A stretch of DNA of 64,000 bases from Kitasatospora cinereorecta (GCF_024172095.1 NZ_JAMZDX010000004.1:930001-994000); one strand, 5' to 3'. Counted from the stretch's first letter, positions 41,323 through 50,193 are shown. Translations and numbers: made by a program. The notes: generated by a model from the letters alone, not told the origin.

Positions 41323-41973
41323 ATGCTCAGCCGGATCGCCAGCACGCTGGTGCCCGTCCTCGGCCGCCTGTCCGTCACCTCCGAGGTCGCGGGCCCGGTC
41401 GCCCCGGGCAGCATCGTCGCCGCCAACCACAGCTCGCTCGCCGACCCCGGCGTGGTGCTGGCCGCACTCCACCGGCTGGGCACCGAGCCGGTGGTGATGG
41501 CGACCGCCGGACTGTGGCGGGTGCCCGTCCTCGGCCGGGTGCTGCGGGCCGGCGGGCACATCCCGGTCCACCGCGGGACGGCCAGGGCCGCCGGATCCCT
41601 CGACGCGGCCGCGGCGGCGCTCGCCGCCGGCCGGGTCGTCCTGATCTACGGCGAGGGCGGCCTGCCCCGGCGCCGCGACTCCCGCGACACCGAGCCCCGC
41701 GCCTTCCGCACCGGCCTGGCCCGGCTCGCGGCAGCCAGCGGCGCCCCGGTGGTGCCGCTCGGCCAGTGCGGAGCGCGCCGCCTCAGCTCCGGCAGCGCCA
41801 CCAAGCAGCTCGCCGGCTTCGCCACCGCCCCGCTGCGGCGCCCCGCCCTCCACGTCCACCTCGGCGCCCCGCTCCACCTCCCCGACGACATCGCCGAGGC
41901 CACCACCACCGCCCGCCACGCCGTCGTCGCCGCCTGGCACGCCGCCGAGCAGCACCTCCACGCCGCAGCATGA
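41323..41973 (+). CDS. lysophospholipid acyltransferase (PlsC-like)
   Basis: 216 residues from ATG 41323 with AAGGAG. HX4D motif VAANHSSLADPG near residue 36, substrate motif GGHIPVHRGT near 85 and YGEGGLPRRRDS in place of the usual EGTRS. Esterifies the sn-2 position of lysophosphatidate or a related acceptor. No long N-terminal membrane helix beyond RIASTLVPVLGRL. A bidirectional hairpin lies downstream at 42209. Confidence 0.9.
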   Translation: MLSRIASTLVPVLGRLSVTSEVAGPVAPGSIVAANHSSLADPGVVLAALHRLGTEPVVMATAGLWRVPVLGRVLRAGGHIPVHRGTARAAGSLDAAAAALAAGRVVLIYGEGGLPRRRDSRDTEPRAFRTGLARLAAASGAPVVPLGQCGARRLSSGSATKQLAGFATAPLRRPALHVHLGAPLHLPDDIAEATTTARHAVVAAWHAAEQHLHAAA

Positions 41974-42208
41974 CCCGACGGGCGAGCCCTGCGGACCTGC
42001 CGTTGTCGGCATGCGACGCCGGCGTGCCGCGCATGCCATCACTGATCACCGTCGTCCGCGCGGTGCCACTTCCAGGTCGACGCGGATTCCAGGGCTCGAC
42101 TCCGGCGGGTGGGGTACCCGCGTCCGGTACGTCCGGGCGTCTCGGGTTGGTCCACCGAAGACGGCGCCTCCACCTTCTACGCCCGCTGGCAGTGAGCACC
42201 CGGCCCTG

Positions 42209-42232
42209 CCCGTCCGGGACCATCCGGACGGG
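42209..42232. terminator. bidirectional hairpin between acyltransferase and amine oxidase
   Basis: CCCGTCCGG (42209-42217) pairs perfectly with CCGGACGGG (42224-42232) around a six-base loop, 12 bases from the end of the convergent oxidase gene. Confidence 0.75.
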
Positions 42233-42244
42233 CTGGGGCGGTGG

Positions 42245-43936
42245 TCAGGCCCCGAGGGCGGCGAGGACCTCCGCGGCGGCCCGGGCGCCTTCGACGGCGC
42301 CGCCGTTCATGTAGCCCTGGAAGTCGTAGGAGCAGTGCTCGCCGGCGAAGTGCAGGTTGCCCTGCGCGGTGCCCTCGTAGCCCGCGTACGTGGTCAGGTA
42401 GCCGACCGGCCAGTAGGAGTAGGCGCCCCAGGAGTACGGGTTGAGGTGCCAGGCGGAGAGGGTCGCCCGTCCGTTCCAGGCGGCCCGGGTGCCGGGCCAG
42501 ACGGTGTCGATCTGGCCGAGGTACCGGTCGACCAGGTTGCGGGTGTAGGCGGTGGCGGCATTGGTGAAGGGCGCCGGCGGGGTGAGGCCCCGGGCGAGGC
42601 TGCCGCCGCCGTACTGGACGGCGATGCCGTTGCTGCCGGCCTGGCCGCGGGTGACGTCCCAGGCCTGCTGGAAGGGCAGGTCGGCGAAGCACTCGCCGTT
42701 GGACTCCCCGGTCCACGGGCTGCTGCCGTACCAGGGGCGGCTGGTGAACTGCATGTTGAGCTTGGTGCAGGCGCCCATCCGCATGTTGGCGAGCACGCCG
42801 CGCATCATCGGGTCCAGGCCGGCCCGGGAGAGGTCGACGTGCTGCTGGAGGATCGGCAGCGGGACGGTGAGGACGGTGTGGTCGGCGACCACGGTCCGGG
42901 TGCCGCCGCCGTCGAGGGCGAAGGTGAGGGTCTGGGTGCCGTCGGCGTTGGCCACCACCGCCTGGAGGGTGTGGCCCATGCGGACGGTGCCGGCCGGGAG
43001 GGAGTCGGCGATGGCGTGCGGCAGCCGGTCGTTGCCGCCGACGATGTGGTATCGCTCGTCGGAGCCGCCCCAGATGGAGAAGTTGCCGGGGCTGGACTGC
43101 CAGGACACCATCTGCAGCAGCGCGTAGGAGGACTGGTCGGCGGTGTCGGCGCCGTACTCGACGGCGTAGGCGACGTCGAGCAGGGAGCCCAGGTCGCTGC
43201 CGTGTCCGCCCGGCACCCGGGAATCGATCCAGTCGCGGATGGACAGGTTGTCGAGGGCGGTCGAGCCGGCGGTGTGGTTGTCCCAGGTCGGGCCGGACCC
43301 GCCGGCCTGGATGTCGCTCTTGATGGCCTGCCAGATCTGCTTGAAGTCGTTGTCGGCCTGCTCCTTGGGGTAGTAGTGGCCGTGGAGGTAGAAGACGCCC
43401 TCCGCGCCGGCCGGGAGGCCGCTGGTGACGTCGACCAGGTCGAGTCCGAAGCGCTGGCAGAGCTGCTTGATCTCGTGGTGCCCGGTGTCGACGAGCTCGC
43501 CGCCGTACTCGGAAACCTGTCCCTGCGCCCACAGGCCGGGGTTGCTGGGGCTGCCCCCGGAGTACATCCGTCCGCCGATCCGGCTCGGGTTGGCCTCGTA
43601 GACGGTGGCGGCGACGCCCTTGTCGGCCAGGGTGAGTGCGGCGTTCAGACCGGAGATGCCGGCGCCGATGACGGCGATCCGGGCGGTGGAGGGGGTGAGG
43701 CGGGCCGGTACCGGGGTGGCCGCGTGCGCGGCGCGGGGGGCGAGCGCGGCGCCCGTCAGGCCGAGGCCGAGGGCGGCGGCGCGGGTCAGCAGGGTGCGGC
43801 GCGAGACGCCGTCCGGCTCGGCCCTGGCCTCGTCGCGCAGGCCTCGGTACTCGGCCACCGGCATCCGCAGGCGGTCGGCGGTGGCGTGGTCGGCGAGGGT
43901 CCGCCGGATCCGGTCGGCGTGAAGGGAACGTGCCAT
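42245..43936 (-). CDS. flavin monoamine oxidase, Tat-exported
   Basis: 563 residues. A long N-terminal extension precedes a Tat-type signal (SRRTLLTRAAALGLGLTGAA, cleavage near AHA, residue about 72). FAD fold IAVIGAGISGLNAALTLADKG with RIGGRMYSGG, and C-terminal HFAGEHCSYDFQGYMNGG where the Cys sits at the position of covalent FAD-type MAO members. Oxidises a primary amine to aldehyde, ammonia and peroxide outside the membrane. The gene is downstream of an amino-acid/amine permease on the same strand (90-bp gap), so both probably serve use of one amine. Confidence 0.92.
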   Translation of the reverse strand: MARSLHADRIRRTLADHATADRLRMPVAEYRGLRDEARAEPDGVSRRTLLTRAAALGLGLTGAALAPRAAHAATPVPARLTPSTARIAVIGAGISGLNAALTLADKGVAATVYEANPSRIGGRMYSGGSPSNPGLWAQGQVSEYGGELVDTGHHEIKQLCQRFGLDLVDVTSGLPAGAEGVFYLHGHYYPKEQADNDFKQIWQAIKSDIQAGGSGPTWDNHTAGSTALDNLSIRDWIDSRVPGGHGSDLGSLLDVAYAVEYGADTADQSSYALLQMVSWQSSPGNFSIWGGSDERYHIVGGNDRLPHAIADSLPAGTVRMGHTLQAVVANADGTQTLTFALDGGGTRTVVADHTVLTVPLPILQQHVDLSRAGLDPMMRGVLANMRMGACTKLNMQFTSRPWYGSSPWTGESNGECFADLPFQQAWDVTRGQAGSNGIAVQYGGGSLARGLTPPAPFTNAATAYTRNLVDRYLGQIDTVWPGTRAAWNGRATLSAWHLNPYSWGAYSYWPVGYLTTYAGYEGTAQGNLHFAGEHCSYDFQGYMNGGAVEGARAAAEVLAALGA

Positions 43937-44026
43937 GGGGGACAGTCCTTTCGGGGGCGTGGGGGCGGTGCTGCGTGGGGGCAGCGGTAGTGCGGGTGCC
44001 GGGCAGGGGGTGGTGCCGCGCGGGGG

Positions 44027-45550
44027 TCAGGCGCCGACGGCGACGGGCTCGTCGTCCTCGCGTTCCTGGGCGTTCTCGACGACCAGACGGCCCATCACCT
44101 CGTACTTCTGCGGGTGGCGGGCGCGCATGTACAGGGCGAGGGCGACGCCGCCGAGGAAGACCGCCGCGACGATCCACGGGATCAGCTTGAAGAAGAAGAT
44201 CTTCGAGGCGGCGCCGGCCGCGGTGTCGAGGTTGACCACCAGCAGCACGATCGCGGCCAGCATGCCCAGGCCGCCGAGCAGCGGCGCGGTGAGAGTACGG
44301 AACCAGTGCCGGGACTCCGGGTGGTGGGTGCGGAAGTAGGCGATCACCGAGAACGAGCAGAGCGTCTGCACCACGAGCAGGGCGAGCGTGCCGAGGATCG
44401 CGGTGAGCGTGTAGAGGCTCACGTAGGGGTCCTGCCCGGTGGCCCAGAAGCCGGCCACGACGGCCAGCGCGATGCCGGTCTGGGTGAACGAGGCGACGTA
44501 CGGGGAGCCGTGCCGGTGGTGGGTGCGGCCGAGTGCCGGGTGCAGGAAGCCCTCCCGGCCGATCGCGTAGAGGTAGCGTGCGGCGCACTGGTGGAAGGCC
44601 ATGCCGCAGGCGAAGGCGCTCGTGACCATCAGCCACTGGAAGGCGGTGACGGCCCAGTGGCCGAGGTACTGCTGGGCGGGGACGAGGAACAGGTCCAGCG
44701 GCCCGTTGCCGGTGGCGGTCCGCACGGCCTGGTCCGGGCCGTTGCCGGCCAGCACCATCCACGAGACGAAGGTGTAGAGGACGCCCAGCACGACGACCGC
44801 GAGCAGGGTGGCGCGGGGGATGATCCGCTGGGGGTTGCGGGACTCCTCGCCGTACATCGCGGTCGATTCGAAGCCGATCCAGGACCAGAAGCAGAAGAAC
44901 AGGCCGACCCCGGCGTTGACGCCGGCGAACGCGCCGGTCGGGTCGAGCGAGGACGGATGCAGGCCGTCCGGGCCGCCTCCGTGCACCAGCACCGAGCCGG
45001 CCAGCAGCACCAGCATCACCACCTCGCCGACCAGGAAGACGCCCAGCACCTTGGAGGCGACCTCCAGGTCGAAGTACGACAGCACCGCGGTGACCGCCAG
45101 CATCAGCAGGGCGAACACCTGCCAGGGCAGGTCGAGGCCGAACTGCGCCTCCACGGCCTGCTGCCCGAAGTAGGCGAAGATGCCGACGATCGAGGCTTCG
45201 AAGACCACGTACGCGAGGACCGCCAGCAGGCCGGACGCCATGCCGACCACGCGGCCGAGACCGTGCGACACGAAGCCGTAGAAGGCGCCGGCCGTGGTGA
45301 TGTGCCGGGCCATCGCGACGTACCCGACGGTGAACACGGTCAGCACCAGGGTCACGAACAGGAAGCCGGCAGGGGCGTGGACGCCGCTGCCGCCGCCGAC
45401 GATCACCGGCAGGTTGCCGGTCATCGCGGTGATCGGCGCGGCGGTGGCCAGGGCCATGAAGATCACGCCGACCAGGCCGACGGAGCCGGCTCTGAGGCGC
45501 TGGACGGGCGGCGGGCCCTGGACCGGGGTGTGCTGTTCGACGGCGGGCAC
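44027..45550 (-). CDS. APC family amino acid/amine permease
   Basis: 507 residues from GTG 45550 with GAGGGAG upstream. Twelve or so helices; APC start VGLVGVIFMALATAAPITAMTGN (about 28) with the substrate-binding GxG-like TM1, then FYGFVSHGLGRVVG and FWSWIGFESTAMYGEESRNP (TM6 region with Glu). Transports amino acids or polyamines with protons. It precedes the amine oxidase in an operon. Operator-like inverted and direct repeats lie 110-170 bp upstream. Confidence 0.91.
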   Translation of the reverse strand: MPAVEQHTPVQGPPPVQRLRAGSVGLVGVIFMALATAAPITAMTGNLPVIVGGGSGVHAPAGFLFVTLVLTVFTVGYVAMARHITTAGAFYGFVSHGLGRVVGMASGLLAVLAYVVFEASIVGIFAYFGQQAVEAQFGLDLPWQVFALLMLAVTAVLSYFDLEVASKVLGVFLVGEVVMLVLLAGSVLVHGGGPDGLHPSSLDPTGAFAGVNAGVGLFFCFWSWIGFESTAMYGEESRNPQRIIPRATLLAVVVLGVLYTFVSWMVLAGNGPDQAVRTATGNGPLDLFLVPAQQYLGHWAVTAFQWLMVTSAFACGMAFHQCAARYLYAIGREGFLHPALGRTHHRHGSPYVASFTQTGIALAVVAGFWATGQDPYVSLYTLTAILGTLALLVVQTLCSFSVIAYFRTHHPESRHWFRTLTAPLLGGLGMLAAIVLLVVNLDTAAGAASKIFFFKLIPWIVAAVFLGGVALALYMRARHPQKYEVMGRLVVENAQEREDDEPVAVGA

Positions 45551-45662
45551 GGGCAACTCCCTCGTGGCGGGGCGGCAGATGGCGGCGGTACGAAGTCGGC
45601 CCAGTGTGGGGTTCACCACACCGCTTCGGGGATCTGCAGCGTGTAGCCGGAGTGGTTAAAGG

Positions 45663-45717
45663 ATTGACGGCGTGTCAATGGGTGGTCCGGACCGTTGACC
45701 CCGAGGTGGTCCAGACC
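45663..45717. promoter_or_regulatory. operator-like repeats upstream of permease-oxidase operon
   Basis: ATTGAC-N5-GTCAAT at 45663-45679 is a perfect inverted repeat that also contains TTGACA on the minus strand. TGGTCCGGACC (45683-45693) and TGGTCCAGACC (45707-45717) are direct near-copies 24 bp apart, each with a GGTCC/GGACC dyad like GntR operators. A further TGGTCC is at 45726. The cluster is 110-170 bp upstream of the minus-strand GTG at 45550. Confidence 0.5.
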
Positions 45718-45804
45718 TCATGTGGTGGTCCGCCCGGGGCCCGTCCCGTCCGTCTGGCGGCTCCGCTCATCCGCGTTCCGCTTCACCGGCTCCGCTCGTT
45801 CAGC

Positions 45805-46221
45805 CCTGAAGGCCGGCGTCGCCGCCGACGAAGTGGGCCGCACCCTATGGGCCGGCAACCCCCGCCCGGACGCATGCCCGACGCCATCGCCGTACGCCGC
45901 GAAGGCATCGACGACCTGTTCCACCAGTTCCCACATAGGCAAGTCCTTCTCGACGAGGGTTACTTGGGTCTCCGACAGGACCATCCCGACCAGGCGGTCA
46001 CTCCACTGCAGAAGGCGGACACGATCTGCCCGCCGGAAGTCCACGAGGCACGGGAGCGGGCCCGCCACCGGCACTCCCCTCAGCGCTTCCCGGTCGGACA
46101 CGTCCTCGCCGACAACTGACAACGGAAAGGCCTGGCCTGCTGGACCCACCGCCGCGAAACGCTCCCGGAAACCTACCTCGCCGTCGCCGGACCGCTCTCC
46201 GACCGCACCGCCACCGTCTGA
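45805..46221 (+). pseudogene. DDE_Tnp_4-type transposase relic
   Basis: Recognisable C-terminal half of an actinobacterial IS transposase: KAGVAADEVGRTLWAGNP, then after a frameshift near 45862 PGRMPDAIAVRREGIDDL, VLLDEGYLGLR, CPPEVHEARERARHRHS, a TGA at 46117-46119, and in the same frame WTHRRETLPETYLAVAG to the natural stop at 46219. The N-terminal domain is missing. One frameshift and one nonsense codon show that it is dead. Confidence 0.75.
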
Positions 46222-46491
46222 CCGGCGCCCCAGATCAGGCCAGTACGTCCCCGCCCGCAATCACTCACCGGCTCGTAGACCGGAGCCGGTCTCGACCTGC
46301 CAACGGATCCGGCAGCGGGTTCACCGAAGACACGGCACCGGGCACCGCGGGCGGGCCGGTGGGCCGGCGAGGTACCGCGATTGTCGCCACGTGCGCCGAC
46401 GACCCGTCGAGACCTCGTCAAGTCGCTGACAAAATACTTGAGTTGGCGCTCCAGCCGGCTTGCCGTAGCCGACGCGGGCTATACGGCGGCC

Positions 46492-46782
46492 ATGAGTGGT
46501 AGATACCGAGGAGCGGGCGCGGCCCGCGCAGTCATGCTCGTCGTCGACGTCCTCGCGGGCGTCCTGGGGCTCTGGATCGCCCTCTCCCTCCTGGGCGCCA
46601 ACCCGTCCAACGACCTGGCCCACACCGTCCACGAGGTTGCCGACTGGCTGTCCACCTGGGCACGCGACCTCTTCGCCCCCTCGCAGAGCTGGCTGCGCAC
46701 CCTGCTGAACTACGGCATTCCCGCGCTCGCCTACCTGCTCGTCGGTCTCGTCGTGGCCGGCTGGCTGCGCCGCGTGGACTGA
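46492..46782 (+). CDS. small two-helix membrane protein
   Basis: 96 residues from ATG 46492. Helix 1 is AVMLVVDVLAGVLGLWIALSLL (about 13-34) and helix 2 IPALAYLLVGLVVAGWL (about 76-92), joined by an amphipathic loop (DLAHTVHEVADWLSTWARDLF). Resembles uncharacterised Streptomyces membrane proteins; no function known. TATACG eight bases upstream could be a leaderless -10. Confidence 0.75.
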   Translation: MSGRYRGAGAARAVMLVVDVLAGVLGLWIALSLLGANPSNDLAHTVHEVADWLSTWARDLFAPSQSWLRTLLNYGIPALAYLLVGLVVAGWLRRVD

Positions 46783-46902
46783 CCGCCGCCCAAGGCCTCA
46801 GGGCGCCACTCCGCCGGGACGGTCCAGCCCGGCCCGGCCACAGCACGGTGCGCAGCGGCAGTCACGGGTTCGCGGTCGGCGTCCGGGTGGGAGAACAGGG
46901 GT

Positions 46903-46933
46903 CCTCTTTCTACGGCTGTCGCGTAGAAGGAGG
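46903..46933. repeat. inverted repeat, 12-bp arms
   Basis: CCTCTTTCTACG (46903-46914) and CGTAGAAGGAGG (46922-46933) match at 11 of 12 positions around a seven-base loop. The right arm contains AGGAGG, a ribosome-site sequence, but no convincing gene starts within reach. Confidence 0.6.
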
Positions 46934-47123
46934 TGTCGGCGCGGGTGGGGGCGCACGGTGGCTGACCTGCTGGACGCGCGGCAAGACGCGCGGGCGGCTG
47001 CAAATGGCGGTGCACCTGGCAGTCCTCCCCCAGGTGCCCCTGTCCGGACAACGGTTCAGCCCGCTATGAAGGGCAACTGTCCCGTGGGTGAGGAAGGCGT
47101 CGCTGCCGGCGTCTCTCCTGACA

Positions 47124-47220
47124 GGCAGTTCCCGTGTGGGCGGCCGTGGCACTGTCCAGGTGCGCGGCCAGTTGAGTCCCTGTTGATGGCCACCAGGATT
47201 CCCCGGGTACGGCCAGTTGG
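47124..47220. repeat. phased GGCCA-type repeat array (left)
   Basis: GGCCA/GGCCG-led units start at 47142, 47166, 47188 and 47211 (spacings 24, 22, 23), preceded by a degenerate GGCAGTTCCCG unit near 47124. Units read like GGCCAGTTGAGTCCC and GGCCACCAGGATTCCCC. Such two-turn phased arrays are seen at IS21-family ends in actinomycetes; no istA/istB gene is present here. Confidence 0.5.
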
Positions 47221-47302
47221 AATGTGACGCTCGGTGATCGAGGCCGGGACTCGGTGAATCTCCGGGAGTGCGGGAGAGGCCGTTCGTCGTGGAGCGTCGC
47301 GG

Positions 47303-48340
47303 TCAGGCGCCTTGCGGGTGGAGGTCGAGGGTGATGTGCGGGGCGAGTGCGTACAGGAAGTCCGGGGCGTCGAAGATCTCGCCGGCGGAGGCGACGCCGA
47401 CGGTGCTGGTGCGGCCGGTCAAGACGCGGTCGAGGGCCTCGACGACCAGGGGCGCGGTGACAGCGTAGATGTCCTGACCGCCGGCCGAGGCCCGGCGTTC
47501 GACACCACCCGAGCGCACGACGGCGTCGACGAGGAAGGTCTGGTCCGAGCGCCCGCTCTCGTCGGCGGCGGTCGGAGTCGGCGTGTGGGAGGCGGCGACG
47601 TCGCGGACCGCCTCAGCGGTCATGTAGGTGGTCACGTCCGGGATGGACAAGTGCTGAGGGACGGTGACGACGTCCGCCATCGTGAACTCCCCGATCACCT
47701 CCCGGACTCCCAGCGGTTCCGGGAAGGTCCACTGCAGGGTGGGTGCGGCGTCGGTGCGCTGCTCCCACTGTCCGCCGCGGTAGCGCAGGCGGACGTCGCC
47801 GCGGCGCTCGCGGGAGACGGCACCGGACAGGCGGGTGCCGGCGGTGGGGTGCCAGCTGCTGAGCGCGTAGGCGATGTGGGCCTCGTCGGCCTTGGTCCAG
47901 TCGCCCATCGCCGCGGTGGCCAGCAGGTCGCCGAGGCCGCCGAAGAAGGCCATGGCGGGGACGATCACCGCTCCCGCCGCGTGGGCCCGCTCGCGGTAGT
48001 GGGCGAAGGTGTCGAGGTTCGCCTCGAGTTCGGCGGCCACGTCCAGGTACGGAATCCCCGCGCGCAGCGCGGCCTCGATCACGGGGCCGGCGGTCGTCGC
48101 GAAGGGACCGGCGCAGTTGATGACCGCCACCGTTTCCGCCAGAGCCCGGTCCAGCGAGCCCGGTTCCTCGACCGACGCCACCCGCACCTCGAGGCCGTGC
48201 TCGTCGGCCGGCTCCCGCAGGGCCTTCGCGTTGCGCCCGGAGGGCACCGGGACGTATCCGCGCGCGGCCAGCTCCGCGACCACGAACCGCCCGGTGTGAC
48301 CGTACGCGCCGAACACCGCCACCGGCTGACCTGACCCCAT
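47303..48340 (-). CDS. saccharopine dehydrogenase-like NAD(P)-binding protein
   Basis: 345 residues from ATG 48340. Opens VAVFGAYGHTGRFVVAELAARG, a Rossmann GxxGxxG, then VINCAGPFATTAGPVIEAAL and PYLDVAAELEANLDTF, the usual signatures of the trans-acting enoyl reductase/saccharopine dehydrogenase group. AMAFFGGLGDLLATAAM and YALSSWHPTAGTRLS follow. An NADPH oxidoreductase of unknown substrate. Divergent from the GlxA-type regulator at 48469, which probably controls it. Confidence 0.87.
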   Translation of the reverse strand: MGSGQPVAVFGAYGHTGRFVVAELAARGYVPVPSGRNAKALREPADEHGLEVRVASVEEPGSLDRALAETVAVINCAGPFATTAGPVIEAALRAGIPYLDVAAELEANLDTFAHYRERAHAAGAVIVPAMAFFGGLGDLLATAAMGDWTKADEAHIAYALSSWHPTAGTRLSGAVSRERRGDVRLRYRGGQWEQRTDAAPTLQWTFPEPLGVREVIGEFTMADVVTVPQHLSIPDVTTYMTAEAVRDVAASHTPTPTAADESGRSDQTFLVDAVVRSGGVERRASAGGQDIYAVTAPLVVEALDRVLTGRTSTVGVASAGEIFDAPDFLYALAPHITLDLHPQGA

Positions 48341-48455
48341 GAGACCGCTCCCCCGCACTCGGATATCTGCCGCGCGGTCGATCCGCCGCGGCCTGGCAGA
48401 CACATCGTGGCCGCGCGGCAGCACCCTGCACGAGTGTCGGAAACGACAGGGCACG

Positions 48456-48461
48456 TACAGT
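48456..48461 (+). promoter_or_regulatory. putative -10 box TACAGT (leaderless regulator)
   Basis: TACAGT ends seven bases before ATG 48469 and there is no Shine-Dalgarno between. Predicts a leaderless transcript in the divergent intergenic region. Confidence 0.35.
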
Positions 48462-48468
48462 TTCGGAC

Positions 48469-49455
48469 ATGCCCAGTGTCGCGCTGGCCGTCACCGACGG
48501 CATGCTCCACTACGAACTGTCCGTGGCCGTCGAGGTCTTCGGATCCGACCTGACCCACGTCGTCAACCCCTGGTACGCCTTCTCCCTCTGCGGCAACGGT
48601 CCGGTGCGCGTCGACCGCTTTCGCCTCGAACCCGACCACGGACTCGACCACCTCGCCCGAGCCGACACGGTGATCGTGCCCGGCTGGGCCGACACGGACC
48701 GCGAACCGCCCTCCGACCTCGTCGAAGCGGTGCGAGCCGCCCACGCGGCCGGCGCCCGCGTCGCTTCCCTGTGCACCGGCGCCTTCGTCCTGGGCGCGGC
48801 CGGACTCCTCGACGGGAAACGTGCCACCACCCACTGGGCCCACACCCGGGAACTGGCCCGCCGTTACCCCAAGGCCGCCGTCGATCCGGACGTTCTCTAT
48901 GTCGACAACGGCGACGTCCTCACCTCCGCGGGCAAGGCCGCCGCCATGGACCTGTGCCTGCACTTGGTCCGCCTCGACCACGGCTCGGCCAACGCCAACA
49001 AGATCGCCCGCCGACTGGTGATCCCACCCCACCGGGACGGAGGCCAGGCCCAGTTCATCGCCACCCCGCTGCCCGAACCCGGCAACCACCCCCTGGCAGA
49101 CCTCCTGCCCTGGGCGCTGGAGCAACTGGATCAGCCGCTCACCGTGGAGGACCTGGCCCGCCGGGCCGGCATGAGCTCACGCCACCTCGCTCGCCACTTC
49201 AAACACCTCACCGGCACCACACCCCTCCACTGGCTCCACACCCAACGCATCCGCCCCGCCCAGGAACTCCTGGAAACCACCAACGCCACCGTCGACACCA
49301 TCGCCACCGCCACCGGCATGGGCACCGCCACCACCCTGCGCCGCCACTTCCACCGCAGCGTCGGCGTTCCACCCGACACCTACCGCCGCACCTTCCGCCC
49401 CTCGGAACCAGTCCCGAGCCCCGGCCGATCGGCCGATCGGCGTAACGGCCAGTAG
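48469..49455 (+). CDS. GlxA-type AraC family transcriptional regulator
   Basis: 328 residues. N-terminal DJ-1/PfpI-like domain: VALAVTDGMLHYELSVAVEV, VIVPGWADTD and the nucleophile-elbow-like ASLCTGAFVLGAAGLLDG. C-terminal AraC double helix-turn-helix: VEDLARRAGMSSRHLARHFK and VDTIATATGMGTATTLRRHF. This pair of domains is the GlxA/FtrA group. It likely regulates the divergent oxidoreductase. The C-terminal tail (VPSPGRSADRRNGQ) runs into the GGCCA array at 49447, so the end may have been altered by the repeat. Confidence 0.92.
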   Translation: MPSVALAVTDGMLHYELSVAVEVFGSDLTHVVNPWYAFSLCGNGPVRVDRFRLEPDHGLDHLARADTVIVPGWADTDREPPSDLVEAVRAAHAAGARVASLCTGAFVLGAAGLLDGKRATTHWAHTRELARRYPKAAVDPDVLYVDNGDVLTSAGKAAAMDLCLHLVRLDHGSANANKIARRLVIPPHRDGGQAQFIATPLPEPGNHPLADLLPWALEQLDQPLTVEDLARRAGMSSRHLARHFKHLTGTTPLHWLHTQRIRPAQELLETTNATVDTIATATGMGTATTLRRHFHRSVGVPPDTYRRTFRPSEPVPSPGRSADRRNGQ

Positions 49456-49540
49456 CCATCAGCGGCCAGACAACTCCCCGGCAGTGGGCCGCCGATGAGG
49501 ATTTCTGATGGCCACCAGCCCGGGCACTCGAAGACCGCCC
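49447..49540. repeat. phased GGCCA-type repeat array (right)
   Basis: GGCCA/GGCCG units start at 49447, 49464, 49487 and 49510, with a weaker GGGCA unit near 49534 (spacings 17, 23, 23, 24). Units read GGCCAGACAACTCCCC and GGCCACCAGCCCGGG. Same strand sense as the left array at 47124; together they bracket the divergent oxidoreductase/AraC pair. The first unit overlaps the regulator's stop. Confidence 0.45.
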
Positions 49541-49661
49541 ACCTGGGCATCTCCTTGGTCGTTGACAATCCGGGCGGAGCATCCGACGGTGAGCGCGCCC
49601 GGTGCACGCGGGCTGACCGACGGCCATCCCGAGTGCACCGAACACGCCGCCCGGCGGAGCG

Positions 49662-49892
49662 CTACTCGGCGGGGACCGACCGTTGCCGAAGGGCGAGGCC
49701 GAGCAGGGTCATGGCGTCGCGGGGGCCTGCGGACGGCAGTGGCTGGGCGTCGTCGGCCTCGACGACGAGCTGTCCGTCGATGATGACCACTCACGCGTCT
49801 GACGGGTCGGAGATGTTGTTCTCGATCCAGCCGAGATGCAGGCCGCCCCGCTCGACCGCGTGGACACCCGGATTGTCGCTGGAGACCGGGAA
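49662..49892 (-). pseudogene. small conserved-looking gene broken by one stop
   Basis: On the minus strand a single frame reads VHAVERGGLHLGWIENNISD, a TGA at 49793-49791, then VVIIDGQLVVEADDAQPLPS and ends DAMTLLGLALRQRSVPAE. The reading sense stays good on both sides of the stop, so the TGA probably replaced a CGA Arg codon. About 70 residues; family not recognised. It could instead be two very short genes, the second starting at GTG 49790. Confidence 0.4.
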
Positions 49893-50081
49893 CGTGGGTG
49901 GCGGCTGCCCGCACGGCGCTGAAGCAGCTGGAGGCCGCCGACGCGTGAGGGGCCCGTGCGCCGCCGCACTGTCGGTGTCAGTAGCCCTGGGGCCTTTCGG
50001 CCCTGCCGTGATGGAGCGAAAATCTGGGTGGGGTCGTCCGCTGACGTCGAGCCGTCCTGGCGTGTTCCGACCTCGAGTGTC

Positions 50082-50110
50082 AGCGGGCCGCGGACGCTCC
50101 GCGGCCCGCT
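50082..50110. terminator. perfect 13-bp-stem hairpin upstream of SLATT gene
   Basis: AGCGGGCCGCGGA (50082-50094) pairs perfectly with TCCGCGGCCCGCT (50098-50110) over a three-base loop. It insulates the gene at 50194 from the debris to its left. Confidence 0.75.
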
Positions 50111-50193
50111 CTCGCGCGTCTGTCCGAAAACCAAGCTGTACGGAAGTTAGGGCACAGAAATACTCAGCTGACACGGTGTGGAGGGGGCTGGGA

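Larger units (their letters stand above)
46783..47302. other. 520-bp gene-free segment with inverted repeat and GGCCA array
   Basis: No reading frame here looks like a protein. The segment holds a near-perfect 12-bp inverted repeat (46903-46933) and a GGCCA-type repeat array (about 47124-47220), both listed separately. The array suggests an old mobile-element end. Confidence 0.5.

Noticed and set aside
45718..46260. 180-residue minus-strand gene
   Set aside because: It lies exactly opposite the transposase relic whose family motifs read clearly on the plus strand.
47124..47220. CRISPR or iteron origin
   Set aside because: Units are short and degenerate with 22-24 bp pitch and no cas or rep gene; an IS-end array is more likely.
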